Assembly (NCBI RefSeq): GCF_030685535.1
Contig: NZ_CP131601.1
Coordinates: 2,480,001 to 2,544,000, forward strand
DNA: 64,000 bases
Origin: Photobacterium leiognathi
GTDB lineage: Bacteria > Pseudomonadota > Gammaproteobacteria > Enterobacterales > Vibrionaceae
Reading direction: 5' to 3'
This document shows, piece by piece, positions 27,919-37,600 of this stretch. A program made the translations under genes and the position numbers. Under the pieces are notes generated by a model. It was given only the letters and a program-made list of their open reading frames with translations. It ran no database searches and had not been told where the DNA came from. Each line of letters begins with the position of its first letter. The stretch's first letter is position 1.

Positions 27919-28069
27919 CTTCACCTTCCATTGTGCTCTGCTTCTCATAGAGCATTTATTTCATCACTTTATCGGTAACTCTAACAGTCACACGATATAG
28001 CAATAATAGCTTCGCAAACCTAGAAAGTCTATATTTAGACCAAATTTAAACCATTGATATTTGAGCGTA

Positions 28070-30541
28070 TCACCTTAACGGCAACAACAGCTTCTTGATC
28101 TGCGAGCGTGACACTAAATACACCAACCCAATAGCCAGCACAGGTAAGCCTATCCACATGAATGGGTGCAAGGTAAACGGCAGTTCAAAACCTTTCACCA
28201 CCAGCAAACCAACAACAAATTCAGCGCCAATGGCTGCAATAATACCAGCCAATAACGCGATAATACCGTATTCAAACCACAAGGTAGCAGCAATGCGTTT
28301 TCGGCTTGCACCGAGTGTGCGATAAAGCTGAATTTCGGTTTGACGCTCTGAAATACTCAAGCGCAATAAGGTCATGATTAACAGCAACCCACTCAGAACA
28401 CCTAAACCAGCTAATACCGTCAGTGACCAGCTCACTTGAGTTAACAAGCCTTGAATGCGTGTTGCCATCATGCGCAAATCAAGCACACTCACGGTTGGGT
28501 AATTGCCAGCTAAAGTATTGAGTAAATCACTTTGCTGATCGTTAATACGAAAACTCACTAACCATGTAGCAGGAAACGACTGCAATACATCTGGGGTGAA
28601 AATGAAGTAGAAATTCGGCTTCATGTTACGCCATTCCACATCACGAATACTGTTTACTATGGCGTTAAACTCTAACCCGCCAACAGTAAAAGCTAACTTA
28701 TCACCCAATTTAATATTCAAGCGTTTCGCAATGCCAGATTCCACCGAAACACCAGGTCTATCCCCCCACTTACCTGCAATCACGTCATTATGACTCGGTA
28801 AGGTTTCTGCCCATGTGAAGTTAAGCTCTCGCCTTAATGCGGGATCGCGTTCTGAGTTAGTGTTAGAGGATGTCTCAGCTAATGCGTCATTTTGGCTTTC
28901 ATCTTCCGTTGAATAAAAGCGTTGCTCATTAATCGCAACCAATCGCCCACGGGTCACAGGGTAGCCATCAGAACGGGCTAATTGATTCGCATCTAAATAA
29001 TCTAAATAGGCTTGTTGCTGCTCTGGCGCAATATTAATTGCAAACACGTTAGGCGCATCAGCAGGTAAGGTATTTTTCCAATCAGCTAGTAGCTCGTTAC
29101 GCAGTAAGCCAATCACAGCTAGTAGCATTAACGAACACGTCAATGCCGCCAATTGCGTTGCTGTTTTTGCTTTACTACGATTCACGCGGCTTAACGCCAA
29201 AGCATAAGCAGAGCCAAACTTAATCTTCTTAAGTAATGCGATAGCTGCGATGCCAACTAAAGCCAACAACACTAACAGTACAACCATGCCCAATAAGGTG
29301 AGCCACACAAACAAGTTAGTACCAATCCATGCAACGGCTGCCAATACAGGAAAAATCAGTAACAGCCACATTGGTGAGAATTTAGTCGTGGGTGTATCGG
29401 TTACTTGTACCGTGTTCATAGCAGATGCATTGACCAAGCGAGACAGCGGAATACCCAATGCAGGCAATGAAATAAATAACGCCAATAATAGGCTGATTAC
29501 TAACGGCGCAACCCCAATGCTCGGTAATTCATCAGGCAGCAATTGTTGCAGTGGATAACGCAGTAACCATTCAAGCCAAAAACCCAAGATTAAACCCACG
29601 CCAATGGCGACTGAAAACACGACCGCAATTTGTTGTAATAACCATCGACAGAGAGAACGACGACTTGCGCCAAGACTCTTCATCATCGCAACAGACGTGA
29701 TCCGAGTCGATGCATAATGCTGACATGTAAGCACTAAAGTTGCTGATGCCATGAGTACCACCAGCACTAAAGTCAGTGATAGGTATTGCCTTGCTCGTTC
29801 AATGAAATCACCACTGCGCCCTGCATCGTTTTCAGTTAACCAACGTTGGCTCGGTGTTAGCGAAAACTGTTTACGAATATCAGCCAATGCTGAATCTGAA
29901 CCTGAGAAGTAATAACGATAACTGAGCCTACTACCCTCTTGGATCCCACCAATGGCTTCAATGTCTTGGTTATTAATTAGGACGGATGGCATTTGGCTAA
30001 AAGGATTAAAAGAAAGCTCGGGATCTTCTAAGATTCGCCCACTGATGGTTAGCTCACCATCCCCCAGCATTAGCCTATCACCCACTTTGACATCAAGTAG
30101 CGAAAATAAGCGTTCTGATAACCACAACTCACCAGGCTTCACATGATGGTGCACAGACTTATCAGCCGCTTGTAATCGTAAATCACCACGTAATGGAAAC
30201 TGCGCATCTACGGCTTTAACACTGACTAACTGCATACCGTTATCGCTAAATGCCATGGTACCGAAACGGGTTTGCTGTGAGGTGATCACATTATTAGTTG
30301 ATAGCTGCTTGAAATCGACCACTTGAGAGGATTGCAACACCATGTCTGCCGCTAACGCAGAGCGACCTTGCGAAACAATGATCCCTTCAACGCGGCTTAC
30401 CAATGCCGATAACGCAAACACACAGGCAATAATTAAGCTCAGCGCTAAGGTGACTAACCATAACTGACCTTGTCGGATTTCACGCCACGCCCAACGTAAA
30501 AAGAATGGACGTTTTTTCATAGAAAGAGGATCACTCTGCAT
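28070..30541 (-). CDS. ABC exporter permease, YbbP-like (FtsX/MacB type)
   Basis: 823 residues from the ATG at 30541. GAGGG lies 9 bases upstream, within the end of the ATPase gene, and the two genes overlap by 11 bases. There is one N-terminal membrane segment (about residues 25-45) followed by a large periplasmic domain. Four clusters of segments in the middle (about 250-460) and a further set near the C-terminus (about 700-815) form a duplicated FtsX core. E. coli YbbP is 804 residues. It works with the YbbA-type ATPase. The cargo is unknown; relatives act on lipoproteins or lipophilic compounds. Confidence 0.85.
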   Translation of the reverse strand: MQSDPLSMKKRPFFLRWAWREIRQGQLWLVTLALSLIIACVFALSALVSRVEGIIVSQGRSALAADMVLQSSQVVDFKQLSTNNVITSQQTRFGTMAFSDNGMQLVSVKAVDAQFPLRGDLRLQAADKSVHHHVKPGELWLSERLFSLLDVKVGDRLMLGDGELTISGRILEDPELSFNPFSQMPSVLINNQDIEAIGGIQEGSRLSYRYYFSGSDSALADIRKQFSLTPSQRWLTENDAGRSGDFIERARQYLSLTLVLVVLMASATLVLTCQHYASTRITSVAMMKSLGASRRSLCRWLLQQIAVVFSVAIGVGLILGFWLEWLLRYPLQQLLPDELPSIGVAPLVISLLLALFISLPALGIPLSRLVNASAMNTVQVTDTPTTKFSPMWLLLIFPVLAAVAWIGTNLFVWLTLLGMVVLLVLLALVGIAAIALLKKIKFGSAYALALSRVNRSKAKTATQLAALTCSLMLLAVIGLLRNELLADWKNTLPADAPNVFAINIAPEQQQAYLDYLDANQLARSDGYPVTRGRLVAINEQRFYSTEDESQNDALAETSSNTNSERDPALRRELNFTWAETLPSHNDVIAGKWGDRPGVSVESGIAKRLNIKLGDKLAFTVGGLEFNAIVNSIRDVEWRNMKPNFYFIFTPDVLQSFPATWLVSFRINDQQSDLLNTLAGNYPTVSVLDLRMMATRIQGLLTQVSWSLTVLAGLGVLSGLLLIMTLLRLSISERQTEIQLYRTLGASRKRIAATLWFEYGIIALLAGIIAAIGAEFVVGLLVVKGFELPFTLHPFMWIGLPVLAIGLVYLVSRSQIKKLLLPLR

Positions 30542-31220
30542 GACGTTCATCCCTCGCAAGTTTGCCGTTATCTAATCGCATTACACGATCGCAACGGGCA
30601 GCTAACGTGTCGTCATGGGTGACAAGCACTAATGTTGTGCCGCTGTTTTTATTAAGTTCAAACAGTAGCTCAATGATCATTGCTGCAGTGTGCTGATCAA
30701 GATTTCCCGTTGGCTCATCAGCAAACAAGATTTTAGGTTTGATCATAAATGCACGAGCTAGCGCGACGCGTTGTTGCTCTCCGCCTGATAATTGGCTTGG
30801 TAAGTGAGTTTCTCGCCCTTTTAATCCCACAACCGCAAGCAATTCTTTTGCTCGCTCAATGTCTACTTCATTGTCTTGGATCAGACACGGTAAGGTAACG
30901 TTCTCCAACGCATTCAACGTTGGGAGTAATAAGAAGTTTTGAAATACGAAACCAATAGATTCACTACGAAGTTGAGCGCGTTGCTCATCATCTAACGTAG
31001 AAAGGTTATGACCAAGCAGTTCTATTTCACCTTGTGTCGGCACATCAAGCCCTGCCAGTAATGTCATCAAGGTTGACTTACCTGCACCAGATACACCGAC
31101 AAGAGCAATAGATTCACCTTGCTCGACCTCTAGCGAAACATCCTGCAAAATAGTCATTGGCGACAAGGTAGTCGTGACCTGTTTTGATACAGAGTGCGCT
31201 TTAATTACGGAGACAGACAT
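30531..31220 (-). CDS. ABC exporter ATPase, YbbA-like
   Basis: 229 residues from the ATG at 31220 (228 in E. coli). AAGGA lies 8 bases before this ATG; a longer frame from 31262 lacks a ribosome site. It has the Walker A motif GVSGAGKST (about 42-50), signature LSGGEQQR (about 143), Walker B ILFADEP (about 163) and THDD. The sequence belongs to the LolD/MacB group. Its start codon overlaps, on the opposite strand, the start codon of tesA, so the two divergent genes share their promoter DNA with each other's coding sequence. Confidence 0.9.
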   Translation of the reverse strand: MSVSVIKAHSVSKQVTTTLSPMTILQDVSLEVEQGESIALVGVSGAGKSTLMTLLAGLDVPTQGEIELLGHNLSTLDDEQRAQLRSESIGFVFQNFLLLPTLNALENVTLPCLIQDNEVDIERAKELLAVVGLKGRETHLPSQLSGGEQQRVALARAFMIKPKILFADEPTGNLDQHTAAMIIELLFELNKNSGTTLVLVTHDDTLAARCDRVMRLDNGKLARDERHAE

Positions 31221-31833
31221 GATACGAATCCTTTCATTGTTGATGCTGGTGTTTTCATCCACAGCATTGAGTCAAACACTGTTAGTCCTTGGCGATAGCC
31301 TCAGTGCCGATTACCAAATGCCAGCAGAAAAAAGCTGGCCTGCACTGCTTCCCCCTTTGTTAGCACAACAAGCACAGCCAACAACGGTGATAAATGCGAG
31401 TATCTCTGGCGATACCACTGGTAACGGTCTTGCGCGATTACCTAAATTACTAAAACAACATAAACCGGATTTTGTTTTAATCGAATTAGGTGCGAATGAC
31501 GGTTTACGTGGCTTCCACCCTAAAATATTACGTAATAACCTCAGCCAAATGATCACTGAGATCAAAAAAGTGCGATCACAGCCGCTATTAATGCAAATTG
31601 AAGTCCCGCCTAACTATGGCAAACGTTATAACGAACTGTTTCGTAATACTTATCCGTCATTAAGCGAAGCAACTAATGTACCTTTATTACCATTTTTTCT
31701 GGTTGATATTATTGTCAAACCAGAGCTGATGATGAAAGATGGTCTGCACCCAACCGCGGAAGCACAACCGCTTATTGCTCAGTTTATGGCAAAACACCTT
31801 CTACCTTATCTCAACAAGGAAAGCTCACAGTGA
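31219..31833 (+). CDS. tesA: Multifunctional acyl-CoA thioesterase I / protease I / lysophospholipase L1
   Basis: A 204-residue periplasmic GDSL hydrolase. A signal peptide covers residues 1-18 (cleaved near ALSQT). Block I LGDSLSADYQ holds the catalytic Ser, block III ELGANDG the oxyanion Asn, and block V DGLHPT the catalytic Asp and His. GGAG lies 6 bases before the ATG at 31219. The next gene begins with a GTG overlapping the stop by 4 bases. The tesA-ybbO-cnoX order with divergent ybbAP is conserved with E. coli. Confidence 0.94.
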   Translation: MIRILSLLMLVFSSTALSQTLLVLGDSLSADYQMPAEKSWPALLPPLLAQQAQPTTVINASISGDTTGNGLARLPKLLKQHKPDFVLIELGANDGLRGFHPKILRNNLSQMITEIKKVRSQPLLMQIEVPPNYGKRYNELFRNTYPSLSEATNVPLLPFFLVDIIVKPELMMKDGLHPTAEAQPLIAQFMAKHLLPYLNKESSQ

Positions 31834-32657
31834 CACAATCTATTTTAATTACAGGGTGTAGCTCTGGTATTGGTTATTACTGTGCGAAAGCACTGACCGA
31901 ACAAGGCTTCAATATAGTTGCCAGTTGCCGCAAGCCAGAAGATGTAGAAAGACTCAATCAAGAAGGCATTCGCTGTGTTCAATTGGATGTCACTTCTGAA
32001 CAATCCATCACAGATGGTTTACAACAAGCGCTTGCTATAACAGGAGGCTCTATTGATGTGTTATTTAATAATGCCGCTTACGGACAGCCGGGCGCATTAG
32101 AAGATTTACCAACATCAGCCCTGCGTGAGCAGTTTGAAGCGAATTTCTTTGGCTGGCATGAGCTGACTAAACAAGTGATCCCGCTGATGCTTGCCCAAGG
32201 TCACGGCAAAATTGTGCAAAACAGCTCCGTGCTAGGTTTGGTTGCGATGAAATACCGTGGGGCGTATAACGCCAGCAAATTTGCCATTGAAGGTTATACC
32301 GATACCTTACGTTTAGAGCTCACCAATACCCCAATTACGATTTCACTCATTGAGCCGGGGCCAATTGAAAGCCAATTTCGTGCTAATGCAAAGCGCATGT
32401 TTGAACGTCATATTGATATGGCTGGATCTCGCCATCATGACAACTATCAAGACACTCTATCTCGCCTTGGAAAAGAAGAAGTGACTAATAAGTTCACCTT
32501 AAAGCCTGATGCCGTATTACGTCCATTATTAGACGTCATTAATAGCTCTCATCCAAAATCACGCTATTACGTGACACAACCGACCTACATCTTTGGTTTC
32601 CTACGCCGTATCCTACCTACACATTTACTAGATAAGCTATTGATAAAAAGCAACTAA
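31830..32657 (+). CDS. SDR family oxidoreductase, YbbO-like
   Basis: A 275-residue NAD(P)-dependent short-chain dehydrogenase. The nucleotide-binding motif TGCSSGIGYYC is at residues 8-18, the NNAAYG motif near 86, the catalytic Ser near 133 and YNASK near 146. It starts with GTG in a GTGA overlap with tesA, and AAGGA lies 9 bases upstream. E. coli YbbO has been linked to retinal/aldehyde and fatty aldehyde reduction; the substrate here is not shown by sequence. Confidence 0.88.
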   Translation: MTQSILITGCSSGIGYYCAKALTEQGFNIVASCRKPEDVERLNQEGIRCVQLDVTSEQSITDGLQQALAITGGSIDVLFNNAAYGQPGALEDLPTSALREQFEANFFGWHELTKQVIPLMLAQGHGKIVQNSSVLGLVAMKYRGAYNASKFAIEGYTDTLRLELTNTPITISLIEPGPIESQFRANAKRMFERHIDMAGSRHHDNYQDTLSRLGKEEVTNKFTLKPDAVLRPLLDVINSSHPKSRYYVTQPTYIFGFLRRILPTHLLDKLLIKSN

Positions 32658-32887
32658 ACCATCATTCCGCTGCTTAATATTAGGTATTTTAAGCAGCATT
32701 ATCACTGTGATGAAATTGGTGATAAAAACAACATTTATAAAATTATCATAGTGATAAGTAGCTGTTATCTAGTAACTAAAGCGTCATAAATAGCCCATAT
32801 CCTCTTTGAGGATCGACTAAGCGACAAAAATCATAAGACGTAATATTACTGTCATATAAGCAACGTAAAGTAGCAACATCTCTTAAG

Positions 32888-32910
32888 CTAACTCTCTTGG
32901 TTAGTTTTTC
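32888..32910 (+). terminator. Weak terminator-like hairpin
   Basis: CTAAC/GTTAG with a 7-base loop followed by TTTTT, 24 bases before the 23-codon ORF. The stem is only 5-6 bp, so it might be an attenuator. Confidence 0.3.
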
Positions 32911-32933
32911 TTCATAGCTCAAAAGGTGTATGT

Positions 32934-33005
32934 ATGACGTTGCGCCAAATTAACTTACTTTGTGCTTGTATCACCCTTGCTCTTTTACTGACATTTGGTA
33001 ATTAA
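32934..33005 (+). CDS. Micro-ORF of 23 codons, hydrophobic peptide, unknown
   Basis: ATG at 32934 to TAA at 33005. AAAAGGTG lies 5 bases upstream, a strong ribosome-binding site for such a short frame. The peptide starts MTLRQINLLC and continues with a hydrophobic run (ITLALLLTF) that could span or dip into the membrane. The strong hairpin with T-run begins within the stop codon, so the unit is a complete tiny gene: leader, ORF, terminator. It could be a leader peptide for cnoX, a standalone membrane micro-protein, or part of a small RNA. I do not recognise it. Confidence 0.45.
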   Translation: MTLRQINLLCACITLALLLTFGN

Positions 33006-33037
33006 TGCTCTAGTGAATCACTCACTTGAGCATTTTT
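33004..33037 (+). terminator. Intrinsic terminator after the 23-codon ORF
   Basis: AATGCTC-T-AGTGA pairs with TCACT-T-GAGCATT (one internal mismatch) and is followed by T. It overlaps the ORF stop codon and lies about 110 bases before cnoX. Confidence 0.8.
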
Positions 33038-33145
33038 TGCTTTTCGCTATCTCGACTCATGCTTTTCAACGATAGCTGCTTGATCCACATCGATTCATCC
33101 CCATATATTTGATATAGCCTTCAAATAGCCAATGGATCGAATTAC

Positions 33146-34000
33146 ATGTACCAAAATACAGCGCTAGAAATTAACGAACAAAATCTGCAGCAGGTTATCG
33201 AGCAGTCAATGCAAACGCCTGTTGTTATCAGCTTTTGGGCGCCATCGATGCCTGAAACGCTAGAAGTTAACGCCACACTTGAAAAACTTGCCCGTGAATA
33301 CCAAGGGCAATTTGTACTGGCGACATTAAACTGTGAAACCCAACAAATGGTAGCATCGCAGTTTGGTGTTCGCGGCTTACCAACAGTCGCGCTATTTAAA
33401 AATGGTCAACCAACGGATGGTTCTGCAGGTCCACAAACCGAGCAAAGCCTACGTGAAATGCTAACGCGCCACTTACCAAGCCAAGAAGAGTTGGCACTAA
33501 AACAAGCATTAGTATTAGTTGATAATAAAGACTACGCTCAAGCTCTACCGCTACTGCGCCAACTTGCAGCTACGCAACCTAACGATAGTTTAGTGAATTT
33601 AGCGATTGCTGAATGTTTAATTGAAACTGCACTATTTGATGAAGCAGAGCCAATCCTTGCCACTATTCCAATGCAAGATCAAGATGCGCACTATAAGAGC
33701 TTAGTAGCGAGATTAGAACTACACAAACAAGCAGGTAATTCACCAGAGATCCAGCAGCTTGAGCAAAAGCTAGCAGCCGATCCTGATAACGTAGAACTAC
33801 GTTATGAATTAGCTATTCAATATAGCCAAGTGAACCGTAATGAAGAAGCGTTAGAGCTATTGATTGAGCTCCTACGCAAAGACATGAACTATTCAGATGG
33901 TAACGCGAAGAAGACCATGATGGATATTTTAACTGCATTAGGTCAAGGCAACCCAATGGCGGCATCTTACCGTCGTCAGCTTTACTCATTAATGTATTAA
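33146..34000 (+). CDS. cnoX: Chaperedoxin CnoX/YbbN-like protein
   Basis: A 284-residue cytoplasmic protein (284 in E. coli). It has an N-terminal thioredoxin-like domain (residues 1-110) followed by TPR helices (about 115-284). The redox site reads WAPSMPE, so both active-site cysteines are missing; E. coli YbbN keeps one Cys in SQHC. The cis-Pro region GVRGLPTVALF is present. The family holds unfolded proteins and hands them to GroEL or DnaK. Without the Cys pair it should be a redox-inactive holdase. It follows ybbO as in E. coli, but with a terminator and micro-ORF in between. Confidence 0.9.
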   Translation: MYQNTALEINEQNLQQVIEQSMQTPVVISFWAPSMPETLEVNATLEKLAREYQGQFVLATLNCETQQMVASQFGVRGLPTVALFKNGQPTDGSAGPQTEQSLREMLTRHLPSQEELALKQALVLVDNKDYAQALPLLRQLAATQPNDSLVNLAIAECLIETALFDEAEPILATIPMQDQDAHYKSLVARLELHKQAGNSPEIQQLEQKLAADPDNVELRYELAIQYSQVNRNEEALELLIELLRKDMNYSDGNAKKTMMDILTALGQGNPMAASYRRQLYSLMY

Positions 34001-34048
34001 TTACTTATTTAATTAGGTATCAGCAACTAAATACAAACAGCTGATATT

Positions 34049-34101
34049 AAAAAGCCCGATACGCTTTAACTACATAAAGTTAGCGTATCGGGCTTTTTCG
34101 T
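34049..34101. terminator. Bidirectional terminator between cnoX and der
   Basis: A 16-bp perfect stem AAAAAGCCCGATACGC/GCGTATCGGGCTTTTT with a loop that can extend it. It serves cnoX on the plus strand and der on the minus strand. Confidence 0.92.
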
Positions 34102-34120
34102 ATTCGCTTAACGCAGTAAA

Positions 34121-35623
34121 TTACTTCTTACGATCGCGTAGTGCATTCGTTAGACGCTTACGTTGGCGCTCTTGAGAAACAGTTAGTTTTTGCTTCTTGG
34201 TTTCGAATGGGTTTTCGCTGTTCTGGAATTGAATACGAATTGGTGTACCCATCATTTCTAATGACTTACGGTAGTAGTTCATTAGGTAACGCTTATAAGA
34301 GCCCGGCAGTTCATTCACCTGGTTACCGTGAACCACGATAATTGGTGGGTTGTAACCACCTGCGTGCGCATATTTTAGTTTCACACGGCGACCACGGATC
34401 ATTGGTGGCTGGTGATCGTCTTGTGCCATTTGCATAATACGTGTTAGTAACGAGGTACTAATACGCTTAGTTGCAGATTGGTACGCTTCAATCACTGACT
34501 CGTATAAGTGACCCACGCCTGTACCGTGAAGTGCAGAAATGAAGTGAATACGTGCAAAGTCAACGAAACCTAAACGACGGTCAAGCTCTGACTTAACGCG
34601 CTCTTTAACTTCATTATCCAAACCATCCCATTTGTTCACAGCGATAACCAATGAACGACCCGCATTTAGCGCAAAACCTAATAGGCTTAGATCTTGATCT
34701 GAAATGTTTTCACGCGCATCGATAACTAGTAATACAACGTTTGCATCTTCAACCGCTTTTAGCGTTTGAATAACAGAGAACTTCTCAACCGCTTGGTGCA
34801 TGTTCTTACGACGACGGATACCAGCAGTATCGATCAGAACATATTCTTGACCATCACGCTCCATTGGAATGTAGATAGAGTCACGCGTTGTTCCCGGCAT
34901 ATCGTAAACAACCACACGCTCTTCACCTAGAATACGGTTAGTTAGCGTTGATTTACCAACGTTTGGACGACCAATGATCGCAAGCTTAATTGGCTGCTCT
35001 TGAAGACGCTTATACGCAGCTTCTGCATCAGCTTCAGAAAGGTTTGCTTTCTCAATATCTTCAACAGATGTTAGATCTTCGATAGAAACTTCTTGCTCTT
35101 CGCCGTTTTCAGCAAGCTCTGCATTCAGTTTGTCAGAGAACGGTGCTAATGCACGTTCCATTAGAGCCGTTACACCACGGTTTTGCGTTGCTGCAATTTG
35201 ATACATTGCATCAACACCTAGACGCCAGAATTCAGCACATGCGCTGTCTGCATCAATACCATCAACCTTGTTTACAACAAGGAAAGTTGGCTTATCACGG
35301 CTACGTAAATGTTTAGCAATTGCTTCGTCTGCTGCAGTTAAGCCTGCACGACCATCAACTAGGAACAGAACAACATCAGCTTCTTCAATCGCCGCTAATG
35401 ACTGTTCAGCCATTTTTGTTTCAACGCCTTCTTCAGTACCATCAATACCACCGGTATCGATAACAATGAATTCGTGCTCTTCTAGCTCTGCTCTACCGTA
35501 TTTACGATCCCTAGTTAAGCCAGGAAAGTCAGCAACAAGTGCATCCCTTGTGCGAGTAAGACGATTAAATAGCGTCGATTTACCCACGTTCGGGCGCCCG
35601 ACTAGGGCAACAACAGGAATCAT
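34121..35623 (-). CDS. der: Ribosome-assembly GTPase Der (EngA)
   Basis: A 500-residue essential GTPase with two tandem G domains. The first is at about residues 1-165 (GRPNVGKST at 9-17, [16 protein letters not shown]). The second is at about 215-385 ([28 protein letters not shown]). A C-terminal KH-like domain (about 390-480) ends in a basic tail. It matures the 50S subunit. The long acidic linker between the G domains (about 165-212) is typical of gammaproteobacteria. It is transcribed after bamB, separated by a 177-base gap with a hairpin. Confidence 0.97.
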   Translation of the reverse strand: MIPVVALVGRPNVGKSTLFNRLTRTRDALVADFPGLTRDRKYGRAELEEHEFIVIDTGGIDGTEEGVETKMAEQSLAAIEEADVVLFLVDGRAGLTAADEAIAKHLRSRDKPTFLVVNKVDGIDADSACAEFWRLGVDAMYQIAATQNRGVTALMERALAPFSDKLNAELAENGEEQEVSIEDLTSVEDIEKANLSEADAEAAYKRLQEQPIKLAIIGRPNVGKSTLTNRILGEERVVVYDMPGTTRDSIYIPMERDGQEYVLIDTAGIRRRKNMHQAVEKFSVIQTLKAVEDANVVLLVIDARENISDQDLSLLGFALNAGRSLVIAVNKWDGLDNEVKERVKSELDRRLGFVDFARIHFISALHGTGVGHLYESVIEAYQSATKRISTSLLTRIMQMAQDDHQPPMIRGRRVKLKYAHAGGYNPPIIVVHGNQVNELPGSYKRYLMNYYRKSLEMMGTPIRIQFQNSENPFETKKQKLTVSQERQRKRLTNALRDRKK

Positions 35624-35739
35624 AACTACCTCTTACTTTTCATAGTCTTATTGACATTCTTACCGTTCATTCTTGCCTCCAGCCTATATTTTTATAAGCC
35701 TTCATCCGACAATAATATCTACAACGGATATAACAACAA

Positions 35740-35770
35740 CGGCTCCAACTACTTATCGCAGTTGGAGCCG
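35740..35770 (-). terminator. Hairpin after bamB
   Basis: CGGCTCCAACT-9-AGTTGGAGCCG, a perfect 11-bp stem. On the minus strand it is followed by TTGTTGTT, an imperfect U-tract, so der may still be reached by readthrough. Confidence 0.6.
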
Positions 35771-35800
35771 ACAAATTTAATCTAGCGACATTATACCGAT

Positions 35801-36964
35801 TTATTGCGGTATTTGCATTTTGTTGATTTCACCATCACGGGTCACAACAATAAAGCCATTATCGTCTAGTGCGACAGGCGGTACCGCAATACCACTGCTA
35901 TCAATTTCTTCTTGTGAAACGAACTCGCCATTCTGAGTATCTAGCCAGTGTAGGTAACCTTCAGCATCACCCACCACTACATAGCCATCAATCATCGCTG
36001 GTGCGCTTAACTGACGGTATTGTAGATCCGTGTTTTGCCATAATTCGGTACCGCTACGTGCATCGACTGCTACAACATGATCTTTCGCTGTTACTAAGAA
36101 TAGCTCACTACCATCAACAATAAAGTTTGTTGCTGAAGAGTAGTTACGTTTCCAAACAATTTGTCCAGAACGCAGATCGATTGATACTAATGTACCGTTG
36201 TAACCCACTGCAAATAGACGATCACCAGCAATAACAGGTGATGCATCAACATCAACTAAGCGATCAATTTCTGTTGAGCCCTTTGGTGCAGCAATTGATT
36301 GTTGCCACAACAGACGACCATCAGACATTAATGCGCCCGCTAAACGACCGTTTGCTAAGCCCCAGAACACACCACCAGAAACAGCTACAGGTGAGCTATC
36401 ACCACGTAGTGTCAACGTTGGTACTTCGTTGCTTACTTGCCATTTTGACGCGCCAGTTTCAACATCTAGAGCTTCTAATACACCACTGCTGGTATTTACA
36501 ACAACTAAACCATCAGCAACAAGCGGTTTTGCTAATACTTCACCAGCAACCGTTGTACGCCAAACTTCTTTACCTGTTTCAGCATCTAATGCGATAACTT
36601 TCGCATTTTCAGTGCCAACAAAAACTTTGCCGTCACCTAATACTAAACCGCCAGAAAGCTTCGCACTGTTGTCACCTTCAAGATCGGTTTCCCACTCAAC
36701 TTTACCTGTTGCTGGGTTTAGTGCTTCGATAAGACCAGCACGATCTGCAACGAACACTTTATCCAGACCTACAGCAGGCGTTAGTTTTGAGTAGTAGCCA
36801 TTTACGCCATCACCGACGCTACGGCTCCAATCTGTTTTTGGTGTGAAAGTATTATCAACCTTTGGCAATGGTGCCATTTGAATTGAATCAACTTCACTCG
36901 CACAACCTGATAGCACACTTACTGCAACAGCAACGGCTAAAACACGTTTTAACACTTTTTGCAT
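35801..36964 (-). CDS. bamB: Outer-membrane assembly lipoprotein BamB
   Basis: 387 residues from the ATG at 36964, with another in-frame ATG at 36970; AAGG lies 9 bases before the former. The lipoprotein signal peptide has lipobox LSGC, with Cys about residue 22. An eight-bladed beta-propeller of PQQ-like repeats follows, each with a pattern such as ALDAETGKEVWRT, SIDLRSGQIVWKR or AVDARSGTELWQN. It is a periplasmic-side partner of BamA in outer-membrane protein insertion. Conserved order: yfgM-bamB-der. Confidence 0.95.
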   Translation of the reverse strand: MQKVLKRVLAVAVAVSVLSGCASEVDSIQMAPLPKVDNTFTPKTDWSRSVGDGVNGYYSKLTPAVGLDKVFVADRAGLIEALNPATGKVEWETDLEGDNSAKLSGGLVLGDGKVFVGTENAKVIALDAETGKEVWRTTVAGEVLAKPLVADGLVVVNTSSGVLEALDVETGASKWQVSNEVPTLTLRGDSSPVAVSGGVFWGLANGRLAGALMSDGRLLWQQSIAAPKGSTEIDRLVDVDASPVIAGDRLFAVGYNGTLVSIDLRSGQIVWKRNYSSATNFIVDGSELFLVTAKDHVVAVDARSGTELWQNTDLQYRQLSAPAMIDGYVVVGDAEGYLHWLDTQNGEFVSQEEIDSSGIAVPPVALDDNGFIVVTRDGEINKMQIPQ

Positions 36965-36975
36965 CGTCATCTGCC

Positions 36976-37587
36976 TTATTGCGCTAAATCATCAAGCTTC
37001 ATTTGCAATGCAGGTGATGAACCGTCTTGCTGAGCTTCTACATAAGCTTCACGTGCACCTGTGATATCGCCTTTTTGTAGCAAAATATCACCACGTAGTT
37101 CAGCAACTTTTGATTTCCAGCTTGGTACTGTTACTTTCTTAAGTTCAGCCAATGCTTCATCAAATTTTTGCTGTTCTGCATAAATACGAGCTAAACGTGT
37201 TGTTGCTAAAGGTAGAATCGCTTCGTCTTTAGTATTGTTAAGCACCCATTGAAGTTGCTCAACAGCGCCATTCAGATCTTGATTCTCAACCTGAACTTTT
37301 GCTAGCTGTAATGCTGTAAGCACTGCGTATTGACTGCCTTTGTTAGCATCAATAAATGTTTTTGCTTCAGCGACTGCGTCTTTGCTGTTTTCATCAAGTG
37401 CAGAAACAACTTGTGTGTAGCTATCAGATGCAACGTGTTTTGCAGCATGTACTTCAGACTGGTAGTAACGCCAGCCCCAAAGACCACCTAAACCAATCAC
37501 GGCGCCTAGAACAACGGCTTTGCCGTTCTCTTGCCACCACGATTTAATCGCTTCAACCTGTTGTTCTTCTGTGGCGTAGTCGTTCAC
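36976..37587 (-). CDS. yfgM: YfgM family ancillary SecYEG translocon subunit
   Basis: A 203-residue protein with a short cytoplasmic N-terminus, a single membrane segment at about residues 24-42 (GKAVVLGAVIGLGGLWGW) and a periplasmic TPR-like helical domain. In E. coli it associates with SecYEG and PpiD and helps pass secreted proteins to periplasmic chaperones. It lies 13 bases after hisS and shortly before bamB, so a hisS-yfgM-bamB operon is likely. Confidence 0.92.
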   Translation of the reverse strand: MNDYATEEQQVEAIKSWWQENGKAVVLGAVIGLGGLWGWRYYQSEVHAAKHVASDSYTQVVSALDENSKDAVAEAKTFIDANKGSQYAVLTALQLAKVQVENQDLNGAVEQLQWVLNNTKDEAILPLATTRLARIYAEQQKFDEALAELKKVTVPSWKSKVAELRGDILLQKGDITGAREAYVEAQQDGSSPALQMKLDDLAQ

Positions 37588-37600
37588 TTCCTGTCCTCTC

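Noticed and set aside
36238..36794. Long plus-strand open frames antisense to bamB
   Set aside because: Frames rich in Leu, Gln, His, Thr and Ser are shadows of the real minus-strand gene.
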